Counted from the stretch's first letter, positions 7,778 to 18,004 are shown. The stretch: DNA of 64,000 bases from DATAEY01 sp045805565 (GCA_045805565.1 JBJMKZ010000020.1:62001-126000), one strand, 5' to 3'. Notes: a model not told the origin generated them from the letters alone. Numbers and translations: made by a program.

Positions 7778-9100
7778 GTGCGCAAGCTGTTCGGGACCGA
7801 CGGCGTCCGCGGACCCGTCGGGGAAATCGTGACCCCGCAGCTCGCGCTCGCCCTGGGCACCGCGGCGACGCGCCGCGCGGTCGCCGGCGGCGTCGAGCGG
7901 CCCCAGATGCTGGTCGTCCGCGACACGCGAGAGTCCGGCGGCATGCTCGAGGCGGCGCTCGCCGCCGGGGTCGCCGCCGCCGGCGGCGACACGCTGCTGG
8001 GGGGCGTCGTCCCCACGGCGGCCGCGCCGCTGCTCATCCGCCACCACGGATTCGACCTTGCCGCGGTGATCTCCGCCTCGCACAACCCCTACCGCGACAA
8101 CGGGATCAAGTTCTTCGGCGGTGACGGGCTGAAGCTTTCCGACGAGGCCGAGGCGGAGATCGAGTCCGAGCTCGGGGCGGCCGATCCACCCGTCGGCCGT
8201 CCGGGGCAGGTCCGCGACCTTCACGGGTGCCGGGATGACTACCTTCGCGCGCTGCAGGGTCGCTTCGGCGCCCTCGACCTCAGCCGCCTCGATGTGGTGC
8301 TCGACTGCGCGAACGGCGCCGCCTACCGAGCCGCGCCCGAGATCTTCCAGCGGCTGGGGGCGACGGTTACGGCCCTCGCGGCGCAACCCGACGGGCGCAA
8401 CATCAATGCCGGCTGCGGGTCGACCCACGTCGAGACGCTGCTTGCCGCGATGGCGGCCGGCGGCCACGACGTCGGCTTTGCCTTCGACGGCGACGCCGAC
8501 CGCGTCCTGGCGGTGGACCGCACCCGGGCCGTGGTCGACGGAGACGAGTTGCTGGCACTCGCCGCTCGTCACCTGCAGGCGGCGCAGCGGCTCCCGGGGG
8601 CTGGGGTGGTGGTCACCGTGATGACCAACTACGGCTTCCACGCCGCGATGGCCGAAGCCGGGATCGAGGTGGCCACCACCCCGGTGGGTGACCGCTACGT
8701 GCTGGAGGAGCTCATCGCCCGCGGCTGGGCGCTGGGCGGCGAACAGTCCGGCCACATCATCGAGCTCGGCTTCGTCCCGTCGGGCGACGGGATCGCCGCC
8801 GCGCTGCTGGCCCTGGAGGCCCTCGGAGGCGGCGATCTCAGCCAGCGCGTCCCCATGACCAAGCTGCCCCAGCGGCTGGTCAACGTTCGGGTCGGCCGAC
8901 GCGAGGGGGTGCTCGAGGCCCCCGCCGTGGAGGAGGCAGTGGAGCGGGAGTCGGCTGCGCTTCGCGGTCGCGGCCGGGTATTGGTCCGCGCCAGCGGGAC
9001 CGAGCCGGTGGTACGGGTGATGGCCGAGGCGCCGACCGGCGAGGAGGCGGAAGCGGCCTGTCGGCGGCTGGCGGCGGCCGTCGAGGCCGCCGGGGGCTAG
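7778..9100 (+). CDS. glmM: Phosphoglucosamine mutase
   Basis: Interconverts glucosamine 6-phosphate and glucosamine 1-phosphate for UDP-GlcNAc synthesis. I chose GTG 7778, which gives MRKLFGTDGVRG, exactly where the family starts; a TTG at 7751 would add nine residues. With this start the phosphoserine is S101 in SASHNPY, close to position 100-102 in known GlmM. The metal loop FDGDADR, the sugar-binding GGEQSGH and the phosphate-binding RASGTEPVVRVM follow in order. 440 residues, normal length. It lies between rpsI and glmS on the same strand, so two consecutive amino-sugar enzymes are adjacent. Confidence 0.93.
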   Translation: MRKLFGTDGVRGPVGEIVTPQLALALGTAATRRAVAGGVERPQMLVVRDTRESGGMLEAALAAGVAAAGGDTLLGGVVPTAAAPLLIRHHGFDLAAVISASHNPYRDNGIKFFGGDGLKLSDEAEAEIESELGAADPPVGRPGQVRDLHGCRDDYLRALQGRFGALDLSRLDVVLDCANGAAYRAAPEIFQRLGATVTALAAQPDGRNINAGCGSTHVETLLAAMAAGGHDVGFAFDGDADRVLAVDRTRAVVDGDELLALAARHLQAAQRLPGAGVVVTVMTNYGFHAAMAEAGIEVATTPVGDRYVLEELIARGWALGGEQSGHIIELGFVPSGDGIAAALLALEALGGGDLSQRVPMTKLPQRLVNVRVGRREGVLEAPAVEEAVERESAALRGRGRVLVRASGTEPVVRVMAEAPTGEEAEAACRRLAAAVEAAGG

Positions 9101-9145
9101 CGCCGGCGGCGGGCCGCGCAGCTAGGCGCCGCACCGGTTCGCGAC

Positions 9146-9151
9146 TATCAT
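9146..9151 (+). promoter_or_regulatory. -10 element (TATCAT) for glmS
   Basis: TATCAT upstream of a leader of about 60 nt carrying two hairpins. Same hexamer as in front of rplM. Confidence 0.55.
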
Positions 9152-9159
9152 CCCGATCG

Positions 9160-9195
9160 CCCGTCTGACGGGTGACGAGCCGCGGACCGCGGCTC
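9160..9195 (+). promoter_or_regulatory. Double hairpin in the glmS leader
   Basis: Two stems lie between the glmS promoter and its start. The first is CCCGT/ACGGG (9160-9172). The second is GAGCCGC/GCGGCTC (9177-9183 with 9189-9195, loop GGACC). It is far too small to be the glmS ribozyme and has no T tract. It may control glmS translation or mRNA stability. Confidence 0.4.
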
Positions 9196-9216
9196 TCGCA
9201 ATTCCGGGACCCATCC

Positions 9217-11076
<1,860 letters not shown>

Positions 11077-11077
11077 C

Positions 11078-11116
11078 CCGCTCCCCGCGCCCGACTCGCG
11101 GCTGAGCCGGGAGCGG
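11078..11116 (+). terminator. Long-loop inverted repeat after glmS
   Basis: CCGCTCCC (11078-11085) pairs with GGGAGCGG (11109-11116), starting right after the glmS stop. Possible terminator without T tract. Confidence 0.35.
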
Positions 11117-11122
11117 TTCACC

Positions 11123-11128
11123 TAGCAT
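11123..11128 (+). promoter_or_regulatory. -10 element (TAGCAT) for leaderless nnr
   Basis: TAGCAT, 7 nt, then ATG 11136. No ribosome-binding site. Confidence 0.6.
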
Positions 11129-11135
11129 CCGGGCG

Positions 11136-12680
11136 ATGACCCGCGCGCCTGGCGATCTGCCCGCCTGGCTGGAGCCCCTTCCGGCCGCCGAGCAGATGCG
11201 CGCCGTGGACACCTGGGCGATCGAGGACCAGGGGGTGGCGTCCCTGGACCTCATGGAACGGGCCGGCACCGGTGTGGCCCGGCTGGTCGCCGAACGGGCC
11301 CCGGACGGTCGCGTGGCGGTGGTCTGCGGGAAGGGCAACAACGCCGGCGACGGCCTGGTGGCGGCACGGGTGCTGCGCGAGGAGGGTCGCGAGGTGGTCG
11401 TCCTGTGCGTGGCGCCGCCGGACGACTTCCAGGGCGACCCGCGCGCCAACCTGGAGCGCCTGCCGGGGGAGCCCCCCGCGATGTTCGACCCGGCCGCCCT
11501 GGAGGGCGCGGCAGCGGCGGTGGACGCGCTGCTGGGAACCGGCTTCTCCGGGGCTGCGCGCGAGCCGGTCGCCGGCGCCATCGAGGCGATCAACCGATCG
11601 GGAGCCCGGGTGGTGGCGATCGACGTCCCGAGCGGGGTCGATGCCTCCAGCGGCCGGGTCGAGGGCGCGGCGGTGCGCGCCGACGCGACCGCCACCTTCC
11701 ACGCCGGCAAGCCCGGCCTCTATGTCGCGCCCGGAAAGGCGTGCGCCGGCGACGTGCGGGTGATCGACATCGGCATCCCGCGCGGGGCTCCGATGCAGGC
11801 GGACGTGGGCCTCCTGCTTGCATCGGTGCTCGCCGAGGTGCCGCGCCGGCATCCCGCCTCGACGAAGTTCAGCGAGGGCGCGGTGATGGTGGTCGGTGGA
11901 TCGCGGGGGCTCACCGGGGCCCCGTGCCTGGCCTCCGAGGCCGCCGCCCGCGCGGGAGCCGGCTACGTCACCGCGCTCGTCCCGGAGTCGCTCAACCTCG
12001 TCTTCGAGCTGCGGCTGTGGGAGGCGATGACCCGGCCAATGCCCGACCGCGACGGGGCCCTCGGCGCCGACGCGCGCGACCCGGCGCTCGAGGCCGCCCA
12101 GCGCGCGGACGCGGTCGTGCTGGGGCCGGGCATCGGGCGCGCCGAGGAGACGCTCGAGCTCGCTCGGGACCTGGCCTCCCGGCTGCCTGCGCCGCTCCTG
12201 CTCGACGCCGACGGCCTCAACGCCCATGCCGGTCGGCTGGGCGATCTGGCGGCCCGCGACGGCCCCGCGGTGCTCACCCCCCATGCCGGGGAGCTGGGTC
12301 GGCTGCTGGGCATCGAGTCCAGCGCCGTGGAGTCCGATCGGCTGGCGCGCGTCCGCGAGGCGGCGCAGGCGGCCGACGCCATCATGGTCCTCAAGGGCGA
12401 CGACACCCTGGTGGCCGAGCCCGACGGCCGTGTCGCGGTCAGCGCCGGCGGAAGTCCGGGGCTGGCGACGGCCGGCACCGGCGACGTGCTCTCGGGGGTC
12501 ATCGGGGCGATGCTGGCCAAGGGCGTGGACCCGTTCGCGGCCGCCTGCGCCGGCGTGCACCTGCATGGCCGGGCCGGGCGGCGCGCCGCCGACCGGCGCG
12601 GCGCCGAGGGGGTCATCGCCCGGGACGTGATCGAGGCGCTCCCGCTCGCGCGCGCCGAGGCCGGCCCGGCCCCCCGCTAA
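11136..12680 (+). CDS. nnr: Bifunctional NAD(P)H-hydrate epimerase/dehydratase
   Basis: Repairs hydrated NADH and NADPH. The N-terminal half (about 1-215) is the YjeF_N epimerase (ERAGTGVARL, then GKGNNAGDGLVAARVL). The C-terminal half (about 225-510) is the ribokinase-like ADP-dependent dehydratase with VGGSRGLTGAPCLA, the nucleotide-binding PHAGELGRLLG and the catalytic AGTGDVLSGVIGAM. 514 residues, usual for fused enzymes. The stop codon TAA forms the first bases of the -10-like TAACCT of the next gene. Genes for a CBS protein and alanine racemase follow closely. Confidence 0.93.
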   Translation: MTRAPGDLPAWLEPLPAAEQMRAVDTWAIEDQGVASLDLMERAGTGVARLVAERAPDGRVAVVCGKGNNAGDGLVAARVLREEGREVVVLCVAPPDDFQGDPRANLERLPGEPPAMFDPAALEGAAAAVDALLGTGFSGAAREPVAGAIEAINRSGARVVAIDVPSGVDASSGRVEGAAVRADATATFHAGKPGLYVAPGKACAGDVRVIDIGIPRGAPMQADVGLLLASVLAEVPRRHPASTKFSEGAVMVVGGSRGLTGAPCLASEAAARAGAGYVTALVPESLNLVFELRLWEAMTRPMPDRDGALGADARDPALEAAQRADAVVLGPGIGRAEETLELARDLASRLPAPLLLDADGLNAHAGRLGDLAARDGPAVLTPHAGELGRLLGIESSAVESDRLARVREAAQAADAIMVLKGDDTLVAEPDGRVAVSAGGSPGLATAGTGDVLSGVIGAMLAKGVDPFAAACAGVHLHGRAGRRAADRRGAEGVIARDVIEALPLARAEAGPAPR

Positions 12681-12683
12681 CCT
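12678..12683 (+). promoter_or_regulatory. -10 element (TAACCT) overlapping the nnr stop
   Basis: TAACCT includes the nnr TAA stop. Six nt later, at 12690, lies an in-frame ATC codon rather than ATG. Confidence 0.5.
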
Positions 12684-12710
12684 GCCGCCATCTCCGAGGT
12701 CGCGGACATC

Positions 12711-13148
12711 ATGGAGCGGGACGTAGTCGCCGTGTCGCCCCACGACGACGTCGAGAAGGTGATCCGCCTGCTGCGCGAGCACGAGCTTCCGGGCGTCCCG
12801 GTGGTCAACGACGGCGGGCGCTGCGTGGGGATCGTCACCGAGGCGGACCTGGTCATCAGCGAGGAGGAGGCCGACTTCCACCTCCCGCACTACGTCGACC
12901 TGCTGGGCGGGGTCATCTTCCTGGAGCCGCTCAAGCGGTTCGAGGACCGCATCCGCAAGGCGTTCGCATCGAAGGTGTCCGACATGATGACCGCGGACCC
13001 GGTGACCGTCCCTCCCGACGCGCCGGTGGAGGAGGCGGCCCGCCTGATCGCCGAGCACCGGCACAACCGGCTGCCGGTGGTCGACCACGGGCGCCTGGTC
13101 GGCGTCGTCACCCGCCTCGACGTGCTCGAGGCGCTCACCGCCCGGTAG
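12711..13148 (+). CDS. CBS-domain-pair protein
   Basis: A small cytosolic protein with two CBS motifs: MERDVVAVSPHDDVEKVIRL to VTEADL, and VSDMMTADPVTVPPDAPVEEA to VTRLDVLEAL. CBS pairs bind adenosyl ligands and act as sensors; the target is unknown. From ATG 12711 it has 145 residues but lacks the usual first strand (x-V-x-D-I-M). Reading the same frame from ATC 12690 adds seven codons and restores it (SEVADIM), and that ATC sits 6 nt after a -10-like hexamer. An AUC start is therefore possible. A GAGGT 10 nt before the ATG is the conventional alternative. alr begins 2 nt after the stop. Confidence 0.85.
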   Translation: MERDVVAVSPHDDVEKVIRLLREHELPGVPVVNDGGRCVGIVTEADLVISEEEADFHLPHYVDLLGGVIFLEPLKRFEDRIRKAFASKVSDMMTADPVTVPPDAPVEEAARLIAEHRHNRLPVVDHGRLVGVVTRLDVLEALTAR

Positions 13149-13150
13149 CC

Positions 13151-14281
13151 GTGCCGCTCCGGGCGCTGGCCAGGGTCAACCTGGCGGCGATCGAGCGCAA
13201 CTGCGCGCGGCTCGCGCGTGAGCTGCGCGCCGGCGCCGCGCTGGGGGCGGTGGTCAAGGCGGACGCCTACGGCCACGGCGCGACTCCCAGCGCCCGGGCG
13301 GCGCTGGCGGGCGGAGCCACGTGGCTCGCCGTGGCCACCGCCCGCGAGGCCGAGGCGCTGCGCCGGGAGGGCATCGACGACCGCCTGTTGGTGATGGGAG
13401 CGCTCAGCCCGCAGGAGCTCGAGCCCGCGCTCTCGACGGGGGCCGACCTGGTCGCCTGGCGGGAGCCGTTCATCGGCGCCCTGGCGGCCCGGTCCAGCGC
13501 CGAGCGACCGGTGCGCGTGCACGTGAAGCTCGACACCGGGATGGGGCGGCTGGGGACCCGCGAAGAGGACGAGGCCCGCAGGGTCGCGGAGGCGGTGGCC
13601 GCCGCGCCGGGCCTGGAGCTGGCCGGCGCCATGACCCACTTCGCCACCGCCGACGACAGGTACGACGGGGGGTTCTTCTCCGCCCAGCTGGCCCGGTTCG
13701 AGGCCTGGGCGTCCGCGCTGGCCGGCGACCACCCCGGCATCGTGATCCACGGCGCCAACAGCGCCGCGACCCTGCGCGACCCGCAGTCACACCTCGACAT
13801 GGTCCGCTGCGGCATCGCGATCTACGGCATGGACCCGTTCCAGCAGGACCCGGCGCTCCAGGACCTCGAGCCCGCCCTGGAGCTGCGCTCCTACGTGGCG
13901 GACCTCAAGCCGTGCGCCCCCGGGGAGAGCGCCGGCTACGGTCGGCGGTTCGTGGCGCGGCACGAGACCGTGCTGGGGGTGCTTCCCATCGGGTACGGCG
14001 ATGGCGTCCGGCGCGCTCTGAGCGACAACGCCGACATCCTGGTGGGGGGGCGCCGGCACCCGCTGGTGGGCACCATCTCGATGGACAACCTGACCGTCGA
14101 TCTGGGGCCCCGCCCGGAGGCCGCCGCCGGCGCACCGGCGGTGCTGATCGGCGCCGAGGGCGGGGAGCGCATAACCGCCGAGGAGCTGGCGCGGCGGCTG
14201 GGGACGATCAACTACGAGATCACCTGCGCGCTGACCCCGCGGGTTCCGCGTGTCTACCACCGCGACGGGGAGGCGGCATGA
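13151..14281 (+). CDS. alr: Alanine racemase
   Basis: PLP enzyme making D-alanine for peptidoglycan. 376 residues from GTG 13151, 2 nt after the CBS gene stop. The frame is open far upstream inside nnr, but the family starts here (LRALARVNLAAIERN). K36 in VVKADAYGHGA binds PLP, and Y282 in PIGYGDGVRR is the second catalytic base. ISMDNLTVDLG and the C-terminal EITCALTPRVPRVY are family landmarks. The stop overlaps the next ATG (ATGA), so translation is probably coupled to the nucleotidyltransferase gene. Confidence 0.95.
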   Translation: MPLRALARVNLAAIERNCARLARELRAGAALGAVVKADAYGHGATPSARAALAGGATWLAVATAREAEALRREGIDDRLLVMGALSPQELEPALSTGADLVAWREPFIGALAARSSAERPVRVHVKLDTGMGRLGTREEDEARRVAEAVAAAPGLELAGAMTHFATADDRYDGGFFSAQLARFEAWASALAGDHPGIVIHGANSAATLRDPQSHLDMVRCGIAIYGMDPFQQDPALQDLEPALELRSYVADLKPCAPGESAGYGRRFVARHETVLGVLPIGYGDGVRRALSDNADILVGGRRHPLVGTISMDNLTVDLGPRPEAAAGAPAVLIGAEGGERITAEELARRLGTINYEITCALTPRVPRVYHRDGEAA

Positions 14282-15678
14282 GCGAGGCCGCCCGCGCGGC
14301 GCGCGCCGCCCTGGCGGGAACGCCCGCCTGGGTGGTGGGTGGAGCGGTTCGCGACCGGCTGCTGGGCCGCCCGACCGTGGACCTCGACCTCGCCGTGGCC
14401 GGCGACTGTGCCGCTCACGCGCGCGCTCTCGCCAGCGCCTGCGGGGGAACCGCGTTCCGCCTCTCCGAGCAGCATGCGGCATGGCGGGTGCTTGCCCCGG
14501 GTGGCGCCTGGCACGTCGACTTCATGCCGCTGGAGGCCGGAATCGAGGAGGACCTCGCCCGTCGCGACTTCACGATCAACGCCATCGCCGAGCCGCTCGC
14601 GGGCGGGGCGCGGCTGGACCCTCACGGCGGCCAGGCCGATCTGCAGGCGGGCCGGCTGCGAATGGTGTCGGCGGAGGGCTTCGCCGCCGATCCGCTGCGC
14701 GTCCTGCGCGCCGCTCGCCTGGCCTGCGAGCTCGGGCTCGAGATCGAGCCGGGAACGGCGGCAGCCGCGCGCGCCCACGCGCCGGGGCTTGCCCGCGTGG
14801 CGCCGGAGCGGGTGTTCGCCGAGCTGCGCCACATCGTCTGCTGCCCGGATCCGCTGCGCGGCCTCGAGCTGACGGATGGGGTGGGGGCGCTGCCGGTCGT
14901 GCTGCCCGAGCTCGACGGGACGCGCGGCGTCGAGCAGAGCGACTACCACCATCTCGACGTCTACGACCACACGCTGGCGGTGCTCGGCGAGGTGGCCGAG
15001 CTGGAACGGGACCCCGAGCCGGCGGCCGGCCCTCATGCCGCGGCGGTCGCGTCGCTGCTGGCCGAGCCGCTGGCCGACGAGCTCACCCGCGGCGCAGCGC
15101 TGCGCTTCGGCGCCCTGCTGCACGACATCGCCAAGCCCCACACGCGTGCCTACACGCGGGAGGGTCGGGTCACGTTCATCGGGCACGACGAGCTGGGCTC
15201 GGAGCTGGCCGGCGCTGCGCTGCAGCGGCTTCGCGCATCGGGGCGCCTGCGCGCCCACGTTGCGGCTCTGACCCGGCATCACCTACGGCTGGGCTTCCTG
15301 GTCCACGAGCGCCCGGTCTCGCGACGCGCCGTGCACGGCTACCTGCGCGCCTGCGAGCCCGTCGAGGTCGATGTCACGGTCCTGTCGGTGGCGGACCGGC
15401 TGGCGACTCGGGGCCGCCAGGCCGACCAGGCCATCGCCGCCCACCTCGAGCTGGCGCACGAGGTGATCGGCGAGGCCCTGAGATGGCGCTCGCAGGGACC
15501 GCCCGCCCCCCTCGTGCACGGAGAGGAGCTCGCGGCGACGCTGGGGATCCGGCCCGGTCCCGAGCTCGGGCGGCTGCTCGCTGACCTGGAGGAGGCCCAG
15601 TTCGCCGGCGAGGTCCGCACCCGCGACGACGCCGTGGCGCTCGCGCGCCGCCTGCTCGGCCGGCCGGGAGACGGCTAA
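14278..15678 (+). CDS. CCA-adding-type tRNA nucleotidyltransferase with HD domain
   Basis: 466 residues. The head domain has GGAVRDRLLG then VDLDLAV, the class II nucleotidyltransferase metal site. RRDFTINAIAEPL and the DPLRVLRAARLACELG template helix follow. A C-terminal HD domain carries LLHDIAKPHTR and a later TRHHLRLGF. The likely role is adding or repairing the 3' CCA of tRNAs, needed here because both tRNA genes in this window lack an encoded CCA. Poly(A) polymerase activity cannot be excluded. Start ATG 14278 overlaps the alr stop by 4 nt. Confidence 0.88.
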   Translation: MSEAARAARAALAGTPAWVVGGAVRDRLLGRPTVDLDLAVAGDCAAHARALASACGGTAFRLSEQHAAWRVLAPGGAWHVDFMPLEAGIEEDLARRDFTINAIAEPLAGGARLDPHGGQADLQAGRLRMVSAEGFAADPLRVLRAARLACELGLEIEPGTAAAARAHAPGLARVAPERVFAELRHIVCCPDPLRGLELTDGVGALPVVLPELDGTRGVEQSDYHHLDVYDHTLAVLGEVAELERDPEPAAGPHAAAVASLLAEPLADELTRGAALRFGALLHDIAKPHTRAYTREGRVTFIGHDELGSELAGAALQRLRASGRLRAHVAALTRHHLRLGFLVHERPVSRRAVHGYLRACEPVEVDVTVLSVADRLATRGRQADQAIAAHLELAHEVIGEALRWRSQGPPAPLVHGEELAATLGIRPGPELGRLLADLEEAQFAGEVRTRDDAVALARRLLGRPGDG

Positions 15679-15681
15679 GCT
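15676..15681 (+). promoter_or_regulatory. -10 element (TAAGCT) for leaderless HIT gene
   Basis: TAAGCT overlaps the TAA stop of the preceding gene. Eight nt follow before GTG 15690. Confidence 0.55.
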
Positions 15682-15689
15682 GGCGGGCG

Positions 15690-16100
15690 GTGGCGTCCGA
15701 CGAGTGCATCTTCTGCCAGATCGTGGCCGGCGAGGTGCCGGCCAACGTCGTCGATTCCGACGAGCGGACGGTCACCTTCATGGACATCCGGCCCGCCACC
15801 AGGGGACACGTCCTGGTGATTCCCAGGCGTCACTCGCGCGATCTCCACGAGGTGGACGACGCCGATCTCGGCGCGTGCATGTCCGCCGCCCGGCGCATCG
15901 CGGCGCGCGCCCGCGACCGCCTCGGCGCCGACGGGGTCAACCTGCTCAACTCGACCGGGGAGGCCGCCTGGCAGACCGTCTTCCACTTCCACGTTCACGT
16001 CATCCCGCGCTACGAGGACGACCCGCTCAGGCTTCCATGGACCCCGGAGCCGGGTGACGAGGAGCAGATCGCGGCCGCGGCCGACGACCTGCGGGGCTGA
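15690..16100 (+). CDS. HIT-family nucleotide hydrolase/transferase
   Basis: 136 residues beginning ECIFCQIVAGEVPA, with a CxxC zinc site, and ending in the histidine triad HFHVHVIPR. Members hydrolyse or transfer nucleoside monophosphates from AMP-conjugates. RPATRGHVLVIPRRH is the typical centre. The GTG start is placed by the family N-terminus and by the TAAGCT element 8 nt upstream. Confidence 0.92.
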   Translation: MASDECIFCQIVAGEVPANVVDSDERTVTFMDIRPATRGHVLVIPRRHSRDLHEVDDADLGACMSAARRIAARARDRLGADGVNLLNSTGEAAWQTVFHFHVHVIPRYEDDPLRLPWTPEPGDEEQIAAAADDLRG

Positions 16101-16123
16101 CTCGGTCCCGCGGGTGTGCGTGC

Positions 16124-16242
16124 TACGGTTCCGCGCGTCGAGGCCGGGGTCCGCCCCGGCGAAATGAAGTGCAGGCGGTCGCAGGTCGTTCTCAGTCGAG
16201 GCCTCCCGGTACGCAGCACAGCCCATTCGTGGGGGAGTTCAC
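16124..16242 (+). promoter_or_regulatory. Promoter and long 5' leader of the cold-shock gene
   Basis: A TACGGT hexamer (16124-16129) predicts a leader of about 105 nt. It holds a 7-bp hairpin (GCCGGGG/CCCCGGC, 16143-16160, loop TCCG) and a strong GGGGGAG ribosome site 9 nt before the ATG. Long structured leaders are typical of temperature-controlled csp mRNAs. Confidence 0.5.
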
Positions 16243-16446
16243 ATGGCAACTGGCACAGTGAAGTGGTTCAGTGACGACAAGGGCTACGGCTTCATCACGC
16301 CCGATGAAGGAGGCCGCGACCTGTTCGTGCACTTCAGCGGGATCAGCGGCGACGGCTTCCGCTCGCTGACCGAAGGAGCCAAGGTCTCCTACGACGAGGA
16401 GGCCGGGGACAAGGGCCCCAAGGCGGTCAACGTCGCGATCCTGTAG
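16243..16446 (+). CDS. Cold-shock protein (CspA family)
   Basis: 67-residue single OB-fold protein that binds single-stranded RNA and DNA. Both RNP motifs are visible: KGYGFITPDE and DLFVHFSGI. The start MATGTVKWF and the end KAVNVAIL are canonical. It has one of the few strong Shine-Dalgarno sequences in the window (GGGGGAG) and an unusually long leader, unlike the leaderless genes around it. A hairpin follows the stop. Confidence 0.95.
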   Translation: MATGTVKWFSDDKGYGFITPDEGGRDLFVHFSGISGDGFRSLTEGAKVSYDEEAGDKGPKAVNVAIL

Positions 16447-16452
16447 CCAGCC

Positions 16453-16469
16453 GCCGGCTTCGGGCCGGC
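16453..16469 (+). terminator. Hairpin after the cold-shock gene
   Basis: GCCGGC/GCCGGC stem with loop TTCGG, starting 7 nt after the stop. No T tract. Confidence 0.45.
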
Positions 16470-16514
16470 AGGGCGCGACGCATCGTTGACCGCCGCGCCG
16501 TGTTCAATGACGGC

Positions 16515-17225
16515 ATGAGACGCCACTCGCCGATCCTGATCGCAGTCGCGGCGCTCGCGCTGGCGGCCCCCCCGCCCGCCGGAGCCCGGATCCTCGAGCT
16601 GGGCGGCGGCGCCGGCGGTGGTGCCAGCGCCACGCCGAGCTGTCCCGGCAGCCCATGCCTGGCCGTCACCCGGACGACCGGATTTCAGACCAGCGCGCGC
16701 GAGCGGCGCAATCTGTACACCGCCCCGGGCACCGGGCGCGTGGTGGCGTTCACGGTCAAGCTGGGCAAGCCGAGCGCCACGCAGATCGGGTTCTTCAATC
16801 GCCAGGCGGGCGGCGCTGCCAAGGTGCGCATTGCCGTCCTGCGCCCGGCGGGGGCGCGCGCCGGCGCTCCCCAGTACAGGCTCAACGCCCAGAGCGACGA
16901 CTTCACGGTCGAGCCCTACTTCGGACAGACGGTCCAGTTTCCGCTCTACACCTCGCTGCTGGTGCGCCGGGGCTACGTGGTGGCGCTCAGCGTCGCGACC
17001 TGGGCCCCCGTGCTGGCGGTGTCCAACCTCAACAGCACGTACGCGTGGCGGTCCAGCCGCGTGGCGCCGTGCTCGACGAATCCCGAGCGCCAGCCTCCCC
17101 AGACGCAGGCCGGTTCCCTCAGGTCGTACTTCTGCCTGTACCGCCCGGCCCAGTTGACCTACTCGGTCACGCTCGTGACCAGCCCCGCGGCGACAGCTCC
17201 GACGCGCCCCTCGCCGTCGCGCTGA
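16515..17225 (+). CDS. Secreted protein of unknown function
   Basis: 236 residues from ATG 16515 (an in-frame GTG at 16500 is possible). A signal peptide (MRRHSPILIAVAALALAAPPPAGA) leads to a Gly-rich stretch and then a beta-rich domain with FTVKLGKPSATQIGFF, FPLYTSLLVRRGYVVALSV and several cysteines (CPGSPC, PCSTN, YFCLY) that could form disulphides outside the cell. I do not recognise the family. It looks like a single extracellular beta-sandwich domain. It is followed by a strong bidirectional terminator-like hairpin. Confidence 0.7.
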   Translation: MRRHSPILIAVAALALAAPPPAGARILELGGGAGGGASATPSCPGSPCLAVTRTTGFQTSARERRNLYTAPGTGRVVAFTVKLGKPSATQIGFFNRQAGGAAKVRIAVLRPAGARAGAPQYRLNAQSDDFTVEPYFGQTVQFPLYTSLLVRRGYVVALSVATWAPVLAVSNLNSTYAWRSSRVAPCSTNPERQPPQTQAGSLRSYFCLYRPAQLTYSVTLVTSPAATAPTRPSPSR

Positions 17226-17248
17226 GCCGCGGGCGACCGCCTGCGGCC

Positions 17249-17271
17249 GCCCAGCCCTCGGCGGGCTGGGC
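17249..17271. terminator. Bidirectional terminator-like hairpin between convergent genes
   Basis: A perfect 9-bp stem, GCCCAGCCC (17249-17257) with GGGCTGGGC (17263-17271), loop TCGGC, lies between the plus-strand secreted protein and the minus-strand lipoprotein. Confidence 0.7.
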
Positions 17272-17279
17272 GGAAGGGA

Positions 17280-17711
17280 CTAGCAGGCGCCCGCGTTCTC
17301 GCGGCAGAACTGCTTGAGCTGGCTGGCCCCGGTCCCTCCGGATCCGGCACTCGTCCCGCCGGTCCCGCCGGTCCCGCCGCCCTGGCCGCCACCGGCACCG
17401 GTGCCACCCGACCCCGAGCCCCCGCCGCCTGAGTTGCCGCCGCCCCCGCCGCCGGTGCCCTGACCGGTGTCTCCCGAGGTCCCGCTGTTGCCGGTGCTGC
17501 CGCTGTCGCCGGTGCTGGCGCCGCTCGTGTCGGTCGGCGTGGTGGCGGTCGTCGCGGTGGTCGCGGTGGTTGCGGCCGCGGGTATCGGGCCGTTGGGAAC
17601 GGTCAGCTCCGGGGTGGACAGCTGCTCCTGGTCGGAGCCGGCGCCGCCGCATCCGGCCGCGCCGAGCAGGGCGGTGGCGGCGATGATCGAGACCGTTGCG
17701 CGCGGATGCAT
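17280..17711 (-). CDS. Low-complexity lipoprotein of unknown function
   Basis: 143 residues. The signal peptide ends in the lipobox LGAAGC, so the mature protein should be lipid-anchored outside the membrane. A short segment is followed by Thr-rich repeats (TTATTATTATT), then about 60 residues of Gly/Ser/Thr. The last 13 residues (QLKQFCRENAGAC) are ordinary sequence with two cysteines. It may be a flexible stalk presenting a small C-terminal tag. It lies 13 nt downstream of the zinc-ribbon gene and probably shares its transcript. Confidence 0.7.
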   Translation of the reverse strand: MHPRATVSIIAATALLGAAGCGGAGSDQEQLSTPELTVPNGPIPAAATTATTATTATTPTDTSGASTGDSGSTGNSGTSGDTGQGTGGGGGGNSGGGGSGSGGTGAGGGQGGGTGGTGGTSAGSGGTGASQLKQFCRENAGAC

Positions 17712-17724
17712 CGGTGCGGGCGGT

Positions 17725-17994
17725 CTAGCGCTCCAGCGCGGCCATCCGACGGCCGCAATGGGGACAGTCGTTGAGGTCCTTCTGCACGAGCTGGTCGCAC
17801 CAGTTGCAGAAACGCAGGTGCTCCACCGCCCAGGGGAGCTCGGAGGGCGATGGCGCCAGCGGGATCAGCTTGCCCACCACCTCGAGGCGCTCGCCGTCCT
17901 CGCGGTCGACGTAGTCGCGGTCGGGCTCGGCTTCGAGGATCACCTCGCGCCCGCTCGACGGCGCGCGGAGCCGGTATCGCTGGCGCTGGGGCAC
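17725..17994 (-). CDS. Small zinc-ribbon protein
   Basis: 89 residues from GTG 17994, hidden in a much longer open frame. The N-terminal half is a charged beta-type segment (RYRLRAPSSGREVILEAEP). The C-terminal half has two CxxC pairs, C63/C66 (FCNWCD) and C77/C80 (DCPHCG), a classical zinc ribbon. The start is chosen because a -10-like TACAGT (18010-18005) lies 10 nt upstream. No function is known; such ribbons often bind nucleic acid or protein. Confidence 0.7.
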   Translation of the reverse strand: MPQRQRYRLRAPSSGREVILEAEPDRDYVDREDGERLEVVGKLIPLAPSPSELPWAVEHLRFCNWCDQLVQKDLNDCPHCGRRMAALER

Positions 17995-18004
17995 GAGGCG
18001 CGAC

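Noticed and set aside
9172..9216. Upstream ATG for glmS
   Set aside because: It would mask the N-terminal cysteine nucleophile needed for glutamine hydrolysis.
16124..16242. Riboswitch upstream of the cold-shock gene
   Set aside because: Only one simple hairpin is visible and no known riboswitch core; a thermosensitive csp leader explains it better.
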